64,000 bases of DNA. Source: Plasmodium brasilianum (Eukaryota; Apicomplexa; Aconoidasida; Haemosporida; Plasmodiidae). The notes under the pieces were generated by a model, which saw only the letters and a program-made list of their open reading frames with translations, made no database searches and had not been told where the DNA came from. Each line of letters begins with the position of its first letter. Position 1 is the first letter of the stretch. The stretch is from positions 2,701,412-2,765,411 of the forward strand of contig NC_090125.1 in assembly GCF_023973825.1 (NCBI RefSeq). Direction: 5' to 3'. The translations under genes were made by a program, and so were the position numbers. This document shows positions 19,343 to 32,000 of this stretch, in pieces.

Positions 19343-21928
19343 ATGAAAAGGACAAAAACAAAACTGGCTAGTACCCTACTAGAGAATGAAGAAAAGACAT
19401 GCGATCATAAGACGTTCTTGAAATTATACGACACTGACTCTGATATAAACATAGATGAGAAATACAATTCATTATTTAAGTTTTTTAAAAATATTAAAAT
19501 AAACAATGAGGAGAAAAAAAAATCTTTAAGTAAAATATGTTGTACTAAGAATTATTTATTTATTAGCACATCAGATATATTTAGTCAAGTACGAATTTTT
19601 AATTATAACAATTTAATAAATTCAAGAAAATCAGAAAAAGAATATGATGAGCGGATTACTTCCATGTATGAATCAGAAGAACATAAGGAGGATTTAGAAA
19701 AAAAAGGGAAGGCTAATACAAAAGAACAAGGGGATCAGAATGGTGAAAATTATGATGATGAAACGTTAATAAGTTTATGTGATATTTACACCAAAGGTAA
19801 TTATTTCAAAGAAATAAATGATTCAGACAATGATATGTTAAGTATAAACAATGTTAATAAGTTATTTAATAATGTTTTTTGTGAGGAAAAAAAAAATTTT
19901 CTTCTAAATAGTAATTATAAAAGCAAGATAAAAAAGGCAGAAGAGGATAATTACAAAATGAATTATATAAATGTTAAGGAAATTATAATAGATGATGTTA
20001 ATGGTGATTATGATAATCCTACAAATCGGTTTATAAAAAGAGATAAAAATAATCAACAAAACATATTGTCTACTTATCGTAATGTAAATAAAGAAACCAT
20101 AAATTTTAGTTCATTTCACGAATTAGATACTGATTATGATGCATATTTTAAAGAAGAGTACTTGTATTATGATAATTTTATCGGAATTTCCAAAAAAAAA
20201 AAGAATGAAAAAGATCCATTAAAGATTACAAGAGATATGTTAGAGGAAGAAAAAAATAAAAGAGAAAAAGAAGAAGAAATGAAAAAAAAAAAAATACTAG
20301 AAGAAGAAAATTTAAGATATGAAGAATTACAAAAGAATGGTTACTATATGAACAGTGACCTTTTAGAAATAAATGTAGATGTTGTTAAAAGAAAAACAAC
20401 CCAAGTAAATAATTTAATAGAATACATAGGAGTGTTCACAAATATTTCATCTCCAATAATTTTAATGAAAATGAATAATAGTGAAAATATATTGTCCTTA
20501 CTAACTTACAGTGGTAGTGTATATAGTTATGATATTAGTGAAACTTCTCTTAAAGAATTAAAAGAGAAAAGAGTTAAAAAAATAGAATTTTTTAGTAATA
20601 TAGAAAATTATTTTCATGAAATGGAAAAAAACAATACACTCAACGAATTTTTAGATGATCATGACGAAGAGGCAACAGTGCAGCCAATTTCTATATGTAA
20701 TTCTTATTTTACGTATTCTGTAAAATGTTTTGACTTTTTATCTGATGATAAAACTTTAATATGTGTTGGTTTAAATAAGGATTACTTCCTCTCATTTATT
20801 AGTACATACACTGGAAAAAAAATAATATATAATAAAAAAATAAAAATAAAAAAGCCTAGTAAAAGTAATATGAATAATGTTAATAATATGGATAAAGCAA
20901 ATGTACAACTCAGTTTAATTTACAATTTCAACTATATACATGTCGATAAAGAAAGGAAAATGTTTAATGGAGAAATGGGAAATTTCATATATTTAGGATC
21001 TTCCTGCGGATATATAGTATTTATTTTTATAAGTGAAAAATTGGTAGAATTTGTTAATAATATTATGAATAATGATCAAATAAGAGATGGTTCAGTATTT
21101 ATTTATGATCCTGATATTGATTATTCACTTGCAAAAAATTTTTCTGAATACATTATAGGAAATGTAGAGGATATGTATAAAATAAATAAAGATAACTTAT
21201 ATGCATCATGTGACATTACTAGAAGGAGTAGCATGTGTAACACATCCTTATTTGGTAGTTCGAGTGGAAATATTTTCAAGAATGTTGAAGATAAATTCTT
21301 TTCATATGCATACTATATTACAAAAAATGTAAAAATTAATTCAATTACGAGCCTAAAAGCAAATAAAAATCAAATTATTCATTTGATAGTAGCATTAAAT
21401 GATGGTAGACTTTTAAATCTACTTTTTGAAATTTATCCTGGCTATTGTTCAACTACGTCAGTTACTAACAGCAGCTGCTATTCTGTTTTGAATCAAAATC
21501 ACGCAGAAAAATATCCTGATCATAATAAACATAAAAATAATAACAACGTTGTATATCCATCCGGGGATAATTATGGTCATAAATTCATAAAAAAAAGCGA
21601 TAAAATAATATATGATTTTACTGGCTTACACAAGTCAACAAGTATAACTAAAACAAATTTTTGCGAAGATAAATTTCAAAACTCTTTTATTTTTATAAAT
21701 TCGAATGTAAAAAAAGTTTGTGAAATGTCTGATAGAAACTTTTACACAACTTATGTACTTGATATATGTGATAAAAAAATTCATATTTTATATCAACATC
21801 TTGCTTATATTATTGATTCATGTATATCTTCTTATTTTTATTTTTGTTTAGATGATAATAACACAATTGCTGTTTTTTCTTCATCTTATGATGAAGAAAA
21901 TTGTTTTACGAATTATCCCTTTGAATAA
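19343..21928 (+). CDS. conserved-type protein of unknown function with beta-propeller-like strands
   Basis: An 861-aa single-exon protein that I do not recognise. The N-terminal third is acidic and Asn/Lys-rich. A highly charged coiled-coil follows (around residues 300-335: repeated EEEKNKREKEEEMKKKK type). From about residue 355 the sequence turns into short hydrophobic strands separated by polar turns: 'ILMKMNNSENILSLLTYSGSVYSYDI', 'KCFDFLSDDKTLICVGLN' and 'IHLIVALNDGRLLNLLFEI'. This rhythm suggests a diverged WD40 or other beta-propeller, but no canonical WD dipeptides are present. No signal peptide or membrane segment is evident. Co-oriented neighbours lie on both sides. A structural prediction would be the way to place it. 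Confidence 0.8.
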   Translation: MKRTKTKLASTLLENEEKTCDHKTFLKLYDTDSDINIDEKYNSLFKFFKNIKINNEEKKKSLSKICCTKNYLFISTSDIFSQVRIFNYNNLINSRKSEKEYDERITSMYESEEHKEDLEKKGKANTKEQGDQNGENYDDETLISLCDIYTKGNYFKEINDSDNDMLSINNVNKLFNNVFCEEKKNFLLNSNYKSKIKKAEEDNYKMNYINVKEIIIDDVNGDYDNPTNRFIKRDKNNQQNILSTYRNVNKETINFSSFHELDTDYDAYFKEEYLYYDNFIGISKKKKNEKDPLKITRDMLEEEKNKREKEEEMKKKKILEEENLRYEELQKNGYYMNSDLLEINVDVVKRKTTQVNNLIEYIGVFTNISSPIILMKMNNSENILSLLTYSGSVYSYDISETSLKELKEKRVKKIEFFSNIENYFHEMEKNNTLNEFLDDHDEEATVQPISICNSYFTYSVKCFDFLSDDKTLICVGLNKDYFLSFISTYTGKKIIYNKKIKIKKPSKSNMNNVNNMDKANVQLSLIYNFNYIHVDKERKMFNGEMGNFIYLGSSCGYIVFIFISEKLVEFVNNIMNNDQIRDGSVFIYDPDIDYSLAKNFSEYIIGNVEDMYKINKDNLYASCDITRRSSMCNTSLFGSSSGNIFKNVEDKFFSYAYYITKNVKINSITSLKANKNQIIHLIVALNDGRLLNLLFEIYPGYCSTTSVTNSSCYSVLNQNHAEKYPDHNKHKNNNNVVYPSGDNYGHKFIKKSDKIIYDFTGLHKSTSITKTNFCEDKFQNSFIFINSNVKKVCEMSDRNFYTTYVLDICDKKIHILYQHLAYIIDSCISSYFYFCLDDNNTIAVFSSSYDEENCFTNYPFE

Positions 21929-22566
21929 TTATCTTCTGCATTATCTTAAAATTTTAAATTTATTTTTTATAAAAAAAAAAAAAAAAAAAAAAAAATGTTC
22001 TTATTAGAGAACCTCCATTTCACTTCAAAAATTATGAATTCTTTTTTCTTTTTTTTTATTTTCAGAAGAAATTTTTTTTTGCTGTTTAACAATTTTTTTT
22101 AAAGTATACATTTTATTTAAAGAAAAAAATAAAATAAATTTCTATATGTGTATTCTTTTTTCTCGGTGAAAAGTAGTTCTATATATATATGCTCCTTTTG
22201 TAAGAGGCACGTTACCAAGAGTTTTTTACCATTTTTCAGATTCATTCCTTTTATAAAATTTTAATTTTTACCTTTTATAATTTTTCGAATATCGCTTTTT
22301 ACAAAGATTCCTTTTATTTACGTTTTTCACTAATACGTTTTCCATTTCTTTACTTCTTTTTATCTTACGTTTTTATATGCTTGCACTTCTCCTGTTCTCA
22401 TTGCTCCTTTATTTTTCCCCCTCTTCGCCTTTTCACCCTCTTACCATCTCATTTACTTGTATTCACTTCTTCCTTTACGCATATCCCTCTTGTTTGTCTT
22501 TAAATCTGTGTATACTATATACTGCCCCCCACCATTGCAGCAACAGCATGAGCAGACATTGCAAAA
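21929..22566. other. intergenic region
   Basis: 638 bp between co-oriented genes. It holds a long poly-A (21970-21995), poly-T runs, and a pyrimidine-rich stretch before the next ATG. I see no gene. Confidence 0.65.
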
Positions 22567-23250
22567 ATGACACTGATAAGAAAAGTTAAGAGGAACGTTT
22601 TACAAACTTTTAAAGAATTATATAAGAAAGGGAAAAGTTTGAATATTCACAAGACTACTTTTTTATGCCAAACATATGAAAAAAATTGTTGGAGGAAAAC
22701 AAGAATGAGGGAAGAAAAGGTCTACTATAAGAAATACAATTTTTTAAAACATGCTTTCGATGTGGTTAACTATGGTATTGATAATAATTTAAAATTTGAA
22801 GTTGACGAGAAAAGAATTGTAGAAGAAAATTCTTACATACATGAGGAAACAAAGCAAGAATCAGAAAAAAATATGAAAAATGAAGTAGCCAATATTGACC
22901 TAGAAATAAAACATATATTGAAGTCATTAGAAGATATTAATCAACAGTATAATCAGAATTATAAAAATGTTACAAGCTTATATTATAGCATTATGGATAA
23001 AAACTTTTCATTGAAGAAGTATGAATTTTTTAAAAAATATAATAATTTATACAACCCGACAGATTTAACAATAGTATATTACTATATAAAGAAATTTAGA
23101 TTACTAACAAATAAGAAGAAGGTTTTAACTAATAAACTAAACATATTAAAATCAAGAAAGAATATATTTGATAAGGTAAATTACTCCTTTCCTGTTCATA
23201 AATTGGAGGAAATGTTCTACGCGCACAGTAAAAAAATTAATGTCTTGTAA
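22567..23250 (+). CDS. 227-aa basic helical protein, unknown function
   Basis: A single-exon, Lys-rich and mostly alpha-helical protein. It begins MTLIRKVKRNVLQTFKELYK, which could be an amphipathic organelle-targeting or LYR-like helix, although a true Leu-Tyr-Arg triad is absent. The middle (residues 85-130) is predicted coiled coil with Glu/Lys spacing. The C-terminal half has a conserved-looking 'YEFFKKYNNLYNPTDLTIVYYYIKKFR' pattern followed by a basic KKKVLTNKLNILKSRKN segment. No transmembrane segment is seen. I chose the ATG at 22567 because an upstream Met in another frame belongs to low-complexity DNA. Size and charge would suit a mitochondrial ribosomal or LYR-type accessory protein, but that is speculation. 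Confidence 0.7.
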   Translation: MTLIRKVKRNVLQTFKELYKKGKSLNIHKTTFLCQTYEKNCWRKTRMREEKVYYKKYNFLKHAFDVVNYGIDNNLKFEVDEKRIVEENSYIHEETKQESEKNMKNEVANIDLEIKHILKSLEDINQQYNQNYKNVTSLYYSIMDKNFSLKKYEFFKKYNNLYNPTDLTIVYYYIKKFRLLTNKKKVLTNKLNILKSRKNIFDKVNYSFPVHKLEEMFYAHSKKINVL

Positions 23251-23588
23251 TTGGAGAATTTTGAAAGGAAGGCACACATATGCGTACAGAAAAATGCACA
23301 TGATTCTTTGTATGTATGTATGTATGTATATATGTATGTATGCACATGTTCATATGTGAGGGTATATATCGAACTTCTTTAAACTCATTTTTTATAATAT
23401 AATATTTTCCGCTAGTGAAATTTTCACAAAAGGAATAAATCATTTATGTGCTAGAACATACTGTGGTGTATTAATATGTCCAAAAATTGTATAAGATTTC
23501 TTTCTATGTTTTCAAGGAAGTTACGTGTAAATCTATATATATATTACTTACATGTGTGTATATATCTAGGGGCATTTACACGCTTGGA
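23251..23588. other. convergent 3' intergenic region
   Basis: 338 bp between the stops of two convergent genes. It holds a short (GTAT)n tract at 23308-23342. Nothing else is supported. Confidence 0.6.
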
Positions 23589-24902
23589 TTAAGTTGCTGC
23601 AGAAGGATAAAAATCGTCGCGTAGTTTCTTCTGATTTGTACATATAGTATTAATTTTTTCATCAATTTCCTTTTTGTTTAGTTCTTTTTCGTATTTTATA
23701 TCTTTTATTTGATTTTCTATGTATTCCTTAAAGTGATAAGCATGTTCTTTGACTTCCGTTATGTGGGTACTTAACTTGAAATAGGAACGAAAATAGATAT
23801 ACGCTAATATGTAACTATGAATGTATGTAAGTATGGATAAATACATATATAAATATATGCATGTATGTATATATGTATGTGAGCATATATATGCATGAGG
23901 GTTGAGTAAAAGATAGAGGACTAAACAACAAAAAGAGCATTACATAATTTAAGGATTCCTCCATTTTTTTGTTTAATGTTTCATTTTCATCATTTATTAG
24001 TTGTAGAATTTCAATATTCTTTTTTTTATTTTCAATTTGATTATTTTCTTTATAATTTGTAAGTTCCTCTCTTATGTTTTCAATGTTTGTGTTCATTACA
24101 TTTAGCATCTATAATGCAGTAAACACGAAAAAAAATTTTAAATAAGAAAATTATAGCATATCCTAAAATTTTAAATGTTTTAAGTTCTACGTAATTCATA
24201 CGTGCGTGCATGCGTACCCAGACATACGAGAATATTCGCTTACATACATACACACATATACATGTACACTACATTTATGTGCCCACATATACATTCATAC
24301 GTACACACTTTTATTATGCACTTGTACGCTTTTTATTTTATCGAAGTATGTCCTCGTGCTTGATTTGATAAGATTTATATTTTCTTCTTGTTGCTTTTTT
24401 AATTTCAGTACGTCATTCTTTACTAGATCAAAATCGTTCTTGAAAGTGTTACTCTCTGTTGTACTATTTTCGCTGCTTTTATTTAAGTGGTCTAAGTAAT
24501 ATTTTAATTCCTCAAAATTTTCGTGCGTATTATCCTTAAGAGAGTTAATTTTTTCATCAAAATATGTCTTCATTTTGTCTATATGCTCAGATAAATCTTC
24601 ATATTTTCTGTTGTTATTCTCCTTTTCTTCCAAAAAAAGATTTTGCAGTGTCTCAAAAACATTCTTACCTATGTTCTTACATGATAAAATGGTGGTGTTA
24701 TATAAATATAGCTTGATTTGTATGTATATGCGTGAAAAAAAATCGCCAAAAAAAAAAAAAATATGAACTATTCATATTCAAAGAAATTAAAGAAAGACAA
24801 AAAAAGATGTATAATAATTACTTTGTTTTTTAAGGTTTCAAGGACTTCTTCATTTTTTTCATAAGATAAGTTTTTTTTATTGCAGTCTCCCTTTTCCTTC
24901 AT
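23589..24902 (-). CDS. four-exon coiled-coil protein (SF-assemblin-like size and composition)
   Basis: Exons 24822-24902, 24328-24675, 23944-24108 and 23589-23774 join in phase 0 throughout to give 259 residues. Almost the whole chain is heptad-like, Glu/Lys/Asn-rich coiled coil, with no globular domain, membrane helix or recognisable motif. The C-terminus ends KKLRDDFYPSAAT. The length and the head-plus-rod layout resemble striated-fibre assemblin/beta-giardin proteins, which build the fibre linking centriole and budding daughter cells in apicomplexans. I cannot confirm this, and a kinetochore or tethering coiled coil is equally possible. The exon 2 donor is ambiguous: GTACAA at 24327 or GTGCAT six bases further on; both keep frame. 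The exon 2 acceptor also has a second AG seven bases inside that would break the frame. Confidence 0.7.
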
Positions 24903-25688
24903 TGTTTATATTTATTTGTTTTTACTTAATTATTCATACATATACGTACATAACTATATTTTTAACCTTTTGGACACTCTCAAGAGTATTTAAAATAAAA
25001 TTTTTCATATGAACTTTTGTGTACGCGACATTATAGTCATAAAATTAAAAAGCAAAGGAAGAAAAGTTTTCTTAATTATTTCTCTATTATAAGACAAGAA
25101 ATTGGGGGAAAAAAATTTTGTTTATGTTTTTTTGTTAATACAAATAAAAAAATAATAATTATGCACATGTATATAATATTTAACACATACATATATATAT
25201 ATATACTGATTCATAAGAAAAAGAAGAGGCACTAAATGTGCACTATGGGATATATATACATATAATTATGCATAATTAAATTTCGAAATGAACAATAAAA
25301 ATAGGTAAGATTTACACATCAACTGTAGAAATAAATTTATACGTAACAGAAAAGAAAAGGATTACATATGGGTAATAATAAAAGTAATATTATTAATATT
25401 CCTCAAAACAATAATATAAAGATAGATATACAATGGCAACTAACATGTACACAGTAAGTGCGTATGATCTTTTTTTAATTTTATCCTATAGCATGTTATG
25501 TTCATAAAAAGAGATATGGTTAATGCATTTTGCAAATGAACTTTTGCGTGTGTACATTTAAATAAATCGCGTCTTATAATATATATATGTAAATATATGT
25601 ACACATATGTATGTTTACTTTTTTGTTTATATATTCATTTACTATCTACTTAAAGAGCAAACGAAATCGATATTTTATTTGCGTCTTT
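24903..25688. other. intergenic region upstream of the coiled-coil gene
   Basis: 786 bp of AT-rich spacer on the shared minus strand. It includes 5' flanking DNA of the coiled-coil gene and the 3' flank of the LUC7 gene. The 72-codon forward open frame at 25017 is low complexity and is not called. Confidence 0.6.
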
Positions 25689-27740
25689 TCAATTGTATCT
25701 ATTAGAACGCTCTTTATGTCTATCGGATGAATGACTAGTGCTATTTGATTTACTTCTGTGGGTTGACGAATGTTTTCTGGAGCGTTTGCTCCTAATAGAG
25801 TGGTGTGTCCTACTACTTTTATCATGCGATCTATGACGTTTTGAGCTTTTTCTATGATTGCTAGATCTTCTTTTATGTTCATGTTCTCTATAACTCTTCT
25901 CACGTTTTGAGTGATTATTTTCATTAGAATGTTTCGTTTTTCGATGTTCTTCAATAATTTTTTCTCTCTCTTTTAATTCATTTTTTAATTTACTCAATGT
26001 GTTTCTTATTTTTTCAAAACCTAAATGCTGTTTCCCATTGACATGATTTTCAAATCGTTGAATGAGGTCACCTATTGACTTCATTGCACCGCATACTTCG
26101 CATACCTATGGAAAATATTGGAACAAACCGATATGTACACACATATATATGTATATAAATATGTGTACAAATATACATAGGTAGCTAATATATATATGTG
26201 TAAATAACTGTGTATACGTATTATTAACGAATCTTTTCCTAATTAATACAATACCTTCAAGTTAGTTTCACTTGTCTGATCAGGTTCTTCATTCAATCTT
26301 TTAATTTCCGCTTGTAACGTAGTAATTTGGTTGTTAAAACTAGTACCCTTTACTAAATCTCCCTTAAAGAATAATAATACATAGAATTCGTTTTTAATAT
26401 AAATAATAAACACACTAAAATATACAATATACCTGCTAAAATGATGACAAAAATACTTATTAGTAAAATTCAAAAAATTTACCTTTTCTCCTGCTTCTTC
26501 AGCCTGCTTCAGTAGGTCGCATATGTGGCTGTTAATACTTTCTATTCTATAAATAATTTAAAACAAAAAAAAAAAAGAAAAAAAAAAAGACTCTCGTAAA
26601 TAATGCAAACAAAATAACATTCACATATTTGCACATATATATATGTATATATGCCTGTACAAACGCATAAATTTTTTCGCCATCCGTCTTTCGCTTTTAT
26701 TTGTTACTTTTCCTTTTTATCAAGGGGATTTTTGGAATTTTCTGACAACTGCTTTAATTTTTCTCTGCTTCTTTGTATTTTTATATCAGCCATTTCAACG
26801 ATTTTTTCTAATGTTTCTAAAAAAAAAAAAATGGTATTGTTATCCTTCTTATACATTAGATAACATACAATAAAAAAAATGTGAAAAAGTTAATTACTCA
26901 TAAATTTTTGTTGATATTTGGCTAAATAATATTTATAATTTTCATCATTTTCAAGTTGCTCTTTTAGCACTTCTGAATGTATGTTTTTGCATCTGCAAAC
27001 AAAAAATAAAATGCACAATATTGTGAATTAAATAAAGTATGGAATATAAGTATTCCTTTATAGGAATCTTTTAAGGAATTACGCATTTTTTCTACTTTTA
27101 AGAAAACATAATTTTTTTTTCTTTATGCCAGTGCTTGCTTGCTCTATTCAGTAGACTTTTTCTACACATGCCCAGATATTTTTAGAACATATATGTAGGT
27201 ATGTACGTATGTAGGTATGTATGTATATATGCATGTACATGTACCCTGACATATTTGCACCAATAATGTATTTTGAAAACGTACCTCCCTATATCACTTT
27301 TTGTATTTGGAAAAAGATCATGAGGACAAAAATCAATTAAATAATATTTGCATACCTTCAAAAAATTCAATTAAACGTTTATTATATTTACATTTGATTA
27401 TTTTCATATCATATTAGCTATATATATGAAGTATGTTCAACACAATATATTTTTTTATTTTTATTTCATACATACATTTTCATCTTTAAAAGTGTGTTTT
27501 TTTTTTGAATCCGTTTCGTTTCTGTCCTTTCCCATTAGGGAATCTAACAATGCTAGGGAGTGTAACAAAAAAAGAAAATAAAAATAAAAAACATAATAAT
27601 ACATAAATATAAAAATATACACATACGCATATACACACGTATACTCAAGTATATATACACACATTTAGTTATATTTACATATTTATGTACTTAAAATTAC
27701 AAAAGTGATAACTACACAATTTGAACAGTTGTTCAAACAT
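25689..27740 (-). CDS. LUC7: LUC7-like U1 snRNP-associated splicing factor
   Basis: Eight exons (27716-27740, 27476-27552, 27285-27355, 26898-26992, 26708-26816, 26483-26546, 26255-26362, 25689-26105) join in consistent phase to give 321 residues. LUC7 proteins bind the U1 snRNP/5' splice-site duplex and help choose 5' splice sites. The N-terminus reads SLLDSLMGKDRN, matching the family 'LLDxLMG' start. Zinc finger 1 is C-x8-C with a PHDLF stretch, then RCKNIH (a CCCH finger, as in 'CPHD...LGxCxxxH'). A helical linker follows. Zinc finger 2 is VCEVCGA...FENHVNGKQHLGF (CCHH; the 'H..GKxHxGF' signature is exact). The C-terminus is a basic Arg/Ser/His/Lys-rich RS-like tail. The first, 25-nt exon is the least certain part. 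The high intron number contrasts with its single-exon neighbours. Confidence 0.88.
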
Positions 27741-29057
27741 GGATCGCACTCATATCTACATAAAGTCGAAAATATGTATAATAATATATTAAAATGACAT
27801 ATGACATGACCATATATTTAATTAATAAATTTTGAATAGTATATAGTGAATACGTTTGTCAACTGATTCATTAGGCAGAAATGCCTTATTAAATTCGTTA
27901 TATAAAGTATGTACATGTACATATATATGTATATCTATCTATATGGATATATTCATATATGTATATGTCATATATGGTTTGAATCTTTTAAATATAATTT
28001 ATTATTTTATTTTTTTATTATAACATCTCATTTCTTCCATAATTGGTAATGCATTTATATTATGAAATGTCCATTGCAAAGAAGGGGAGATGAGAACTTT
28101 TTCCTTTTATGACTTGTATATATAAAAATATCCTTTATATATATTTTTTTTAAACTTGGTCAATTATTTGCTTAACTTTTTAATGATAAAATTATTCATA
28201 ATGATCCTTCAAATTTTGTTAACATTTAATTGTTTAAAACGAAAAAAAATATAAAATACAAAATTGTAAGAAAATACATATATATAATATATATTTATAT
28301 AATATTTGAAGGATATAAGTTTATTATTGCTTAATCTATTATTAATGAAAAAATAAAAAAAACAAACAAAAACAAGAAATTAAATTAACACAAAAAATAT
28401 ATTATATACTATTATAATTTGCGTAAGAACATCACCCAAAATTCTTAAAAATTTTATAAATTGAGATGTGCATATTTGACTTTAATAGATACATGTATAT
28501 AATATATATATATGTATATATATGGAGCAAAATAAAGACTAAAAACCCTAATTTACATTTTTTCTTGTTTGTGCTTTTTTACAAATGAAAGTTCAAGTGG
28601 AAAAAAAAAAAAAAAATTATAATAAATTCTAAAAGCAATAATCTCGTTTTATCGAACTAAGTTTTCATTTTCGAGCGTAGATGAAATATATCTATGCAAA
28701 AATCTTCTTTTAACAATTATTGTGATAGCACAATGGGTAAGATATAAGTTTTAGCAATTCCTTAACTGTCGTAAAAATTTTCCTGTATAAGTTAACGAAA
28801 TGGAGAAAAAAACAAAATTGTAAATGCAAAAAAGGAAATGTGAAAATGGGAAATAAGAAAAAATTGAAAAATTCAATATATATGTTTTATTTAGATGAAT
28901 GAGATTGAACAAGTTAAACCAGAAAAAATTATTATAAATTGTAAAAATAAAAATGTATGATACGTATATATATAAATATATTATATATATACACCTATTG
29001 TTAATTTTTCTATTATTCAGCTTGGAAATTTTTTCTTTTTCTTTTTTTTTTTCGTGT
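27741..29057. other. intergenic region between the MON2 3' end and LUC7
   Basis: 1.3 kb of non-coding DNA that must hold the LUC7 promoter. It contains many ATGTATAT-type alternating runs and poly-A (28603-28616). I looked for tRNA-like or exon-like segments and found none I can support. Confidence 0.6.
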
Positions 29058-32000
29058 TTACGAATTTTTTGTGTTTAAGCAGTCTAAAAGGTACGGGTAA
29101 CAAATGAACATGTGTGCTTTATCTTCTGCATAATGTTGAAAACGAAATTATGAAAATTATGAAATTTGTAAAAATTGCAAAAACTGTGAAAATAAGGAAT
29201 ATAAGGAAAATAAAAAAACATAATATACATATTGGGGGAAAAAAAAAGGTATACCCATATGTATTATAATTTTCTCGCATTTTATACATATGTTTTTATG
29301 TGCCTTTTATCCTATTTTCATTACCTGTGAATTTTAATATAGAACTGCTTTTTTTTATGTCGATGTAGGAATAATAGCATTTTAATTTTTTCATTTCATA
29401 TAAAATAAATAAAACTTCGTCAGCATTATTCTTGAAAAGAAAAAAAGGAAAAATAAATATTCACCCTATTTAATTATATATTTTGATTTATATTTAAGTT
29501 CTAAATATAAATCATTACGTTGTATATATTTTGGATATACTAAATGGTAAGAGTGTAAGCAGATATGTATGTACATAAAAAATACATAACTTTAATAAAA
29601 TGGCTAAATATATAAATGATTACTTCATCGATTCCACTTGAAAAATTCTTTAATGTTAACACGCATTTTTTTAGCATGACTAATGTAATAAAAATAGTAT
29701 AATAATGATCGTTGTAATTTTCCTTAGTCATCTTTTCGTATTCCTCAAATAATCTACAGAAAAAAATTGTAATATATTTAAAAGGGAAAAATGGACTACA
29801 AGATTTGTAAAACGAACGTATATTAGCAAAAAAAAAAAAAAAAAAAAAAGGAATGAGAAGCGAAAAGAAAATGAAAAAAAAAAAGCAAAAGAAAAAATGT
29901 CATAATAACAAAAATTTTGGTAATAACAATAATTAATATGTACTCACATTTGTAATGTCCAGCTTGAAAAGGCTCTTCTTTTTTTGTCATTCAGTTCACT
30001 TATAATTTTTGTCTGACGAAAGGAGAATTATAATGGAATGTTAAAAGGAGGCATATTAATAGGCATTTTACATAATTCAATTTTGTACATTTTAATGTTC
30101 CTCTTTTAATCTTTATTTATTGCACATATAATATATTAGTTCTTGAGATTTTTATTTCATTTGGTTTTATTTGGCTTTTTTCTTTGCAAGTATTACCAAG
30201 TAGATTTTTATAAATAGCGGAACCAGGGATTTTTCGATTAAATAATTATTCCTTATGAATTTTATGAGCATAATGTCTAACATATCAATTTTATCATTGC
30301 TACCTAGAATGGGGAGAGGGGGAAATTAAGTAAAATCAGAAATAAAAATAAGGTCACATGAAGGTAAAAATTATACATTATTTGTGTAAATACATAAATA
30401 CATATATATATACATATATGTACATATATGTACATATTGTTTGTCACAGCGATTTCATTTAGACCCATTCAGCTTACAATTAACACAAAGTATTTTCTCG
30501 ATTGAAAAAATGACAGAATACCAGTACTTCAGTTGACTATCTTTAGGAATAATCGTACACTTTTGAAGTACACTATATGTAATTTTCAACAATATGATTA
30601 TGCTCTCGTAATATACAAAGCAAGAATTATTATTTAAATTATAAAGAAAACATTTCACATGCGTTGCTATAATATAGGGGAACATATTTATAAAAGAAAC
30701 GAAATAGTCTTTTTCCTTCTGATAATATAAACTACAATATTCCTGTCTAACGAAATTACAAAGCATTATTGAAAATATTAAATTCATGTTATAATTTGGA
30801 TATAAATTAAATTTATTATGAATATAATAAATATAACATGGACTAAAATAATTGAACAACCCAATTGAAAACAGTTGAAAACTTTCTACATAATTATTTA
30901 AAGGGTAAAGTTTTTTATAATTTAAGGTAAATAATCTATTACATTCTTTATTTTCTACACTTCTTTCATTCTTGTTCATATCCATTTCAAGTTTATTATA
31001 TGTATCATTTAATTCTATTTTATCAATTATTTCATCCAAATTTTCATTAAATAATGCCTTGTCATTAAATAAGAAATTTACTAATTTGGTACAGATCTCT
31101 CTTTTCTGTTCATTGTCTGAAAGGGTATGTAATAAAAGTTTCACTGAATTTCGAAGCTCATAATTTATCAAAAGGTTAATATGATCATATTCCAACGTTA
31201 GAAATATATACATAATAATTGTAAAAATATCACTATTTATTATATTGCTATTTAAGTAATCTTTGTATATATCTTTCTTTTTCATATATTGATACGTCAT
31301 ACTTTCTTTTATATCATATATTTCTTTATTGTTTTCTAATATATTGTAAATATTTAATGGATCAATGATAGAATTATCTGTTTTGTATTCATATGAAAAA
31401 TGACTATTTGCAAAAGATAGTTTTTCCCCGGAATTTGAAGTTTGACTTTTTTCTGCTTCTAATTTGAGTACATTATCCATTATATTACCACTATCTTCTT
31501 TTTTGTCATAGGGTTCTTCATAATTACATTTTTTATCCTTGTTTCCCCCCGATTCATTGTCAATGAAATAATCAAAATATAGCTTATTTAATAAGGAATC
31601 ATAATTTAAAAAGGAAAAATTTTTTTTTTTTTTTATTTCATCTTCATTCACGGAAACCTCTAAATTGGAGGCAAATAACAAATGAAACAAATGCAAATAC
31701 ATCAAAGAATTCACGTATATACATTTGTCAGAATGTATATTCTTTAAATTTTCTGTAATGAGCTTAATTAAAAAGTCTTTAATCTTTTGATCATTGATAG
31801 AATAAGCATAATTATATATATAAAAAAAACATTTATCAAAAATGTTTAAATAATCTGTGTATGTTTTTTTAGTTGTTATGGAATTTTTCATTGTAAAGTA
31901 AGATACACCAAAATAGGTAAATTTGGACATAAAAATATTATTAAGTATTTGCAATATAGATATATGTAATTCAAACATGTTCTTACTATAATAATCAGTA

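Noticed and set aside
28560..28820. Search for a tRNA or small RNA around 'agcacaatgggtaag'
   Set aside because: No cloverleaf with matching acceptor and T-arm could be drawn, and the bases are of ordinary intergenic composition.
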